Shown here: piece after piece, positions 63,244-64,000 of the stretch
Numbering within the stretch: the first letter of the stretch is position 1
Layout: the number at the start of each line of letters is the position of its first letter
Origin: Apus apus
Lineage: Eukaryota; Chordata; Aves; Apodiformes; Apodidae
Assembly: GCF_020740795.1 (NCBI RefSeq)
Contig: NC_067282.1
Coordinates: 53,265,290 to 53,329,289 of the forward strand
DNA length: 64,000 nucleotides
Direction of reading: 5' to 3'
The notes under the pieces: generated by a model
The model's input: only the letters and a program-made list of their open reading frames with translations
Told to the model about the DNA's origin: nothing
Databases searched by the model: none
Program-made: the position numbers and the translations under genes

Positions 63244-64000
63244 CTTGAAATGGAAAACATGTATTTACTACAATGTTACATAAATGACCTCAGCATTTAT
63301 AAAACAGCTAACCAATGCCTTAACGTGCTGCTTATCAACTCAGCTTGGCAGCACTATCTCAACTGCATAGAACTTCTTCCGACATCCTCTAATGGATTTA
63401 GGAGGGCACTAGTTATTTCTCCAACATCAACTCACTTAATTTAGGTCCTCTCTAGGGGCAGCCTGAATAGATTCTCTCATTTATCTTGTTAACTTTCAAA
63501 AAGAGTTTCACAATGACAACAGGCTTTCCTGGTTTTGCCTTTTTTTTTTTTTTTTTTTTTCTTTTTTTTTTTGACTTAGAGGTATGATTTGAGCATTTCC
63601 TATCAAAAGCTATCAAAGCACCATAAAGACTTCACTCTTAACAGGTACAAATTTACTGATGCTAAGATTAGAAATATCACGAAAAAAGGTATTACATAAA
63701 GATTAGACAAACTAGAAGCAGAAGTAAAGAAAATTAATTACCATCCCATCTGATCATATTGGCAAGCATCAGAGGAGAAAAGAGAAAAATCTGTTAAGAT
63801 TATTTCCTATATTTTTCATAACCATTTTTTTGCAGTTGTTAAAAACCCACACTATTACAAGACAGCTCACAGTTTCTTCAATGACATTAGAACAAACATT
63901 ATGAGAAGCTCTTTTTCCAAATACAGAAACTAGCAGGTATATAAAGTTTACATTTCTAAAGATTTCAGTGAAGGGCCTCATCATTCTAAGCCTTCAGGGG
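63244..64000 (-). other. DOCK9: DOCK9 last intron, partial
   Basis: AT-rich intronic sequence with a long T/A tract at 63540-63572. A GTAATT donor-like site near 63740 was examined, but the sequence before it does not encode the DOCK9 residues expected ahead of the last exon. Confidence 0.6.
63540..63572 (+). repeat. Poly(T) tract in DOCK9 last intron
   Basis: 33 bases of T with a single C. Confidence 0.95.

Noticed and set aside
63740-63790. Possible DOCK9 penultimate exon ending at a GTAATT donor
   Set aside because: None of the frames gives residues like the DOCK9 sequence expected before the last exon, the phase is wrong, and no AG acceptor precedes it.

Overview
The window is a stretch of vertebrate nuclear DNA, most probably avian. 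Three things point to a bird: many CR1 LINE fragments, several ending in the ATTCTATGATTCTAT-type 3' tail; several LTRs of the kind common in bird endogenous retroviruses; and compact introns with canonical GT-AG splice sites. I cannot name the species.

One complete gene lies on the minus strand: SLC15A1, the intestinal H+/oligopeptide cotransporter PEPT1. I traced all 23 coding exons by splice sites, reading phase and similarity to mammalian PEPT1. They run from the ATG at 37609 down to the stop at 12589. Joined, they give 2127 nt and an uninterrupted 708-residue protein, the same length as human PEPT1. A GC/CpG-rich promoter with a TATA-like box sits upstream of exon 1 (about 37250-37900). 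A likely polyadenylation signal is at 11909-11914.

At the right edge, also on the minus strand, is the 3' end of DOCK9 (zizimin-1, a CDC42 exchange factor). Its last coding exon is 63121-63243, followed by a 3' UTR of about 1 kb to a signal at 62093-62098. The order and orientation DOCK9 then SLC15A1 matches human chromosome 13, where STK24 lies beyond SLC15A1, so 1-11.9 kb is probably the SLC15A1-STK24 intergenic space. The two genes are neighbours by conserved synteny. I see no functional coupling between them.

The rest is intergenic and intronic DNA with repeats. CR1 fragments of both orientations are scattered throughout; the longest is about 2.5 kb at 52469-54935. The SLC15A1-DOCK9 interval has accumulated LTRs. 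One is a 699 bp solo LTR (47980-48678) with a perfect 5 bp target duplication. Two copies of a second family sit at 43252-44223 and 55631-56018. A minus-strand LTR lies at 56560-57176, with a fragment of a similar one at 60157-60283. Next to the solo LTR is an unidentified minus-strand stretch (about 48858-49420) that reads like protein in successive frames and may be a broken gene. It is the least explained piece of the window. No tRNA, rRNA or CRISPR array was recognised.
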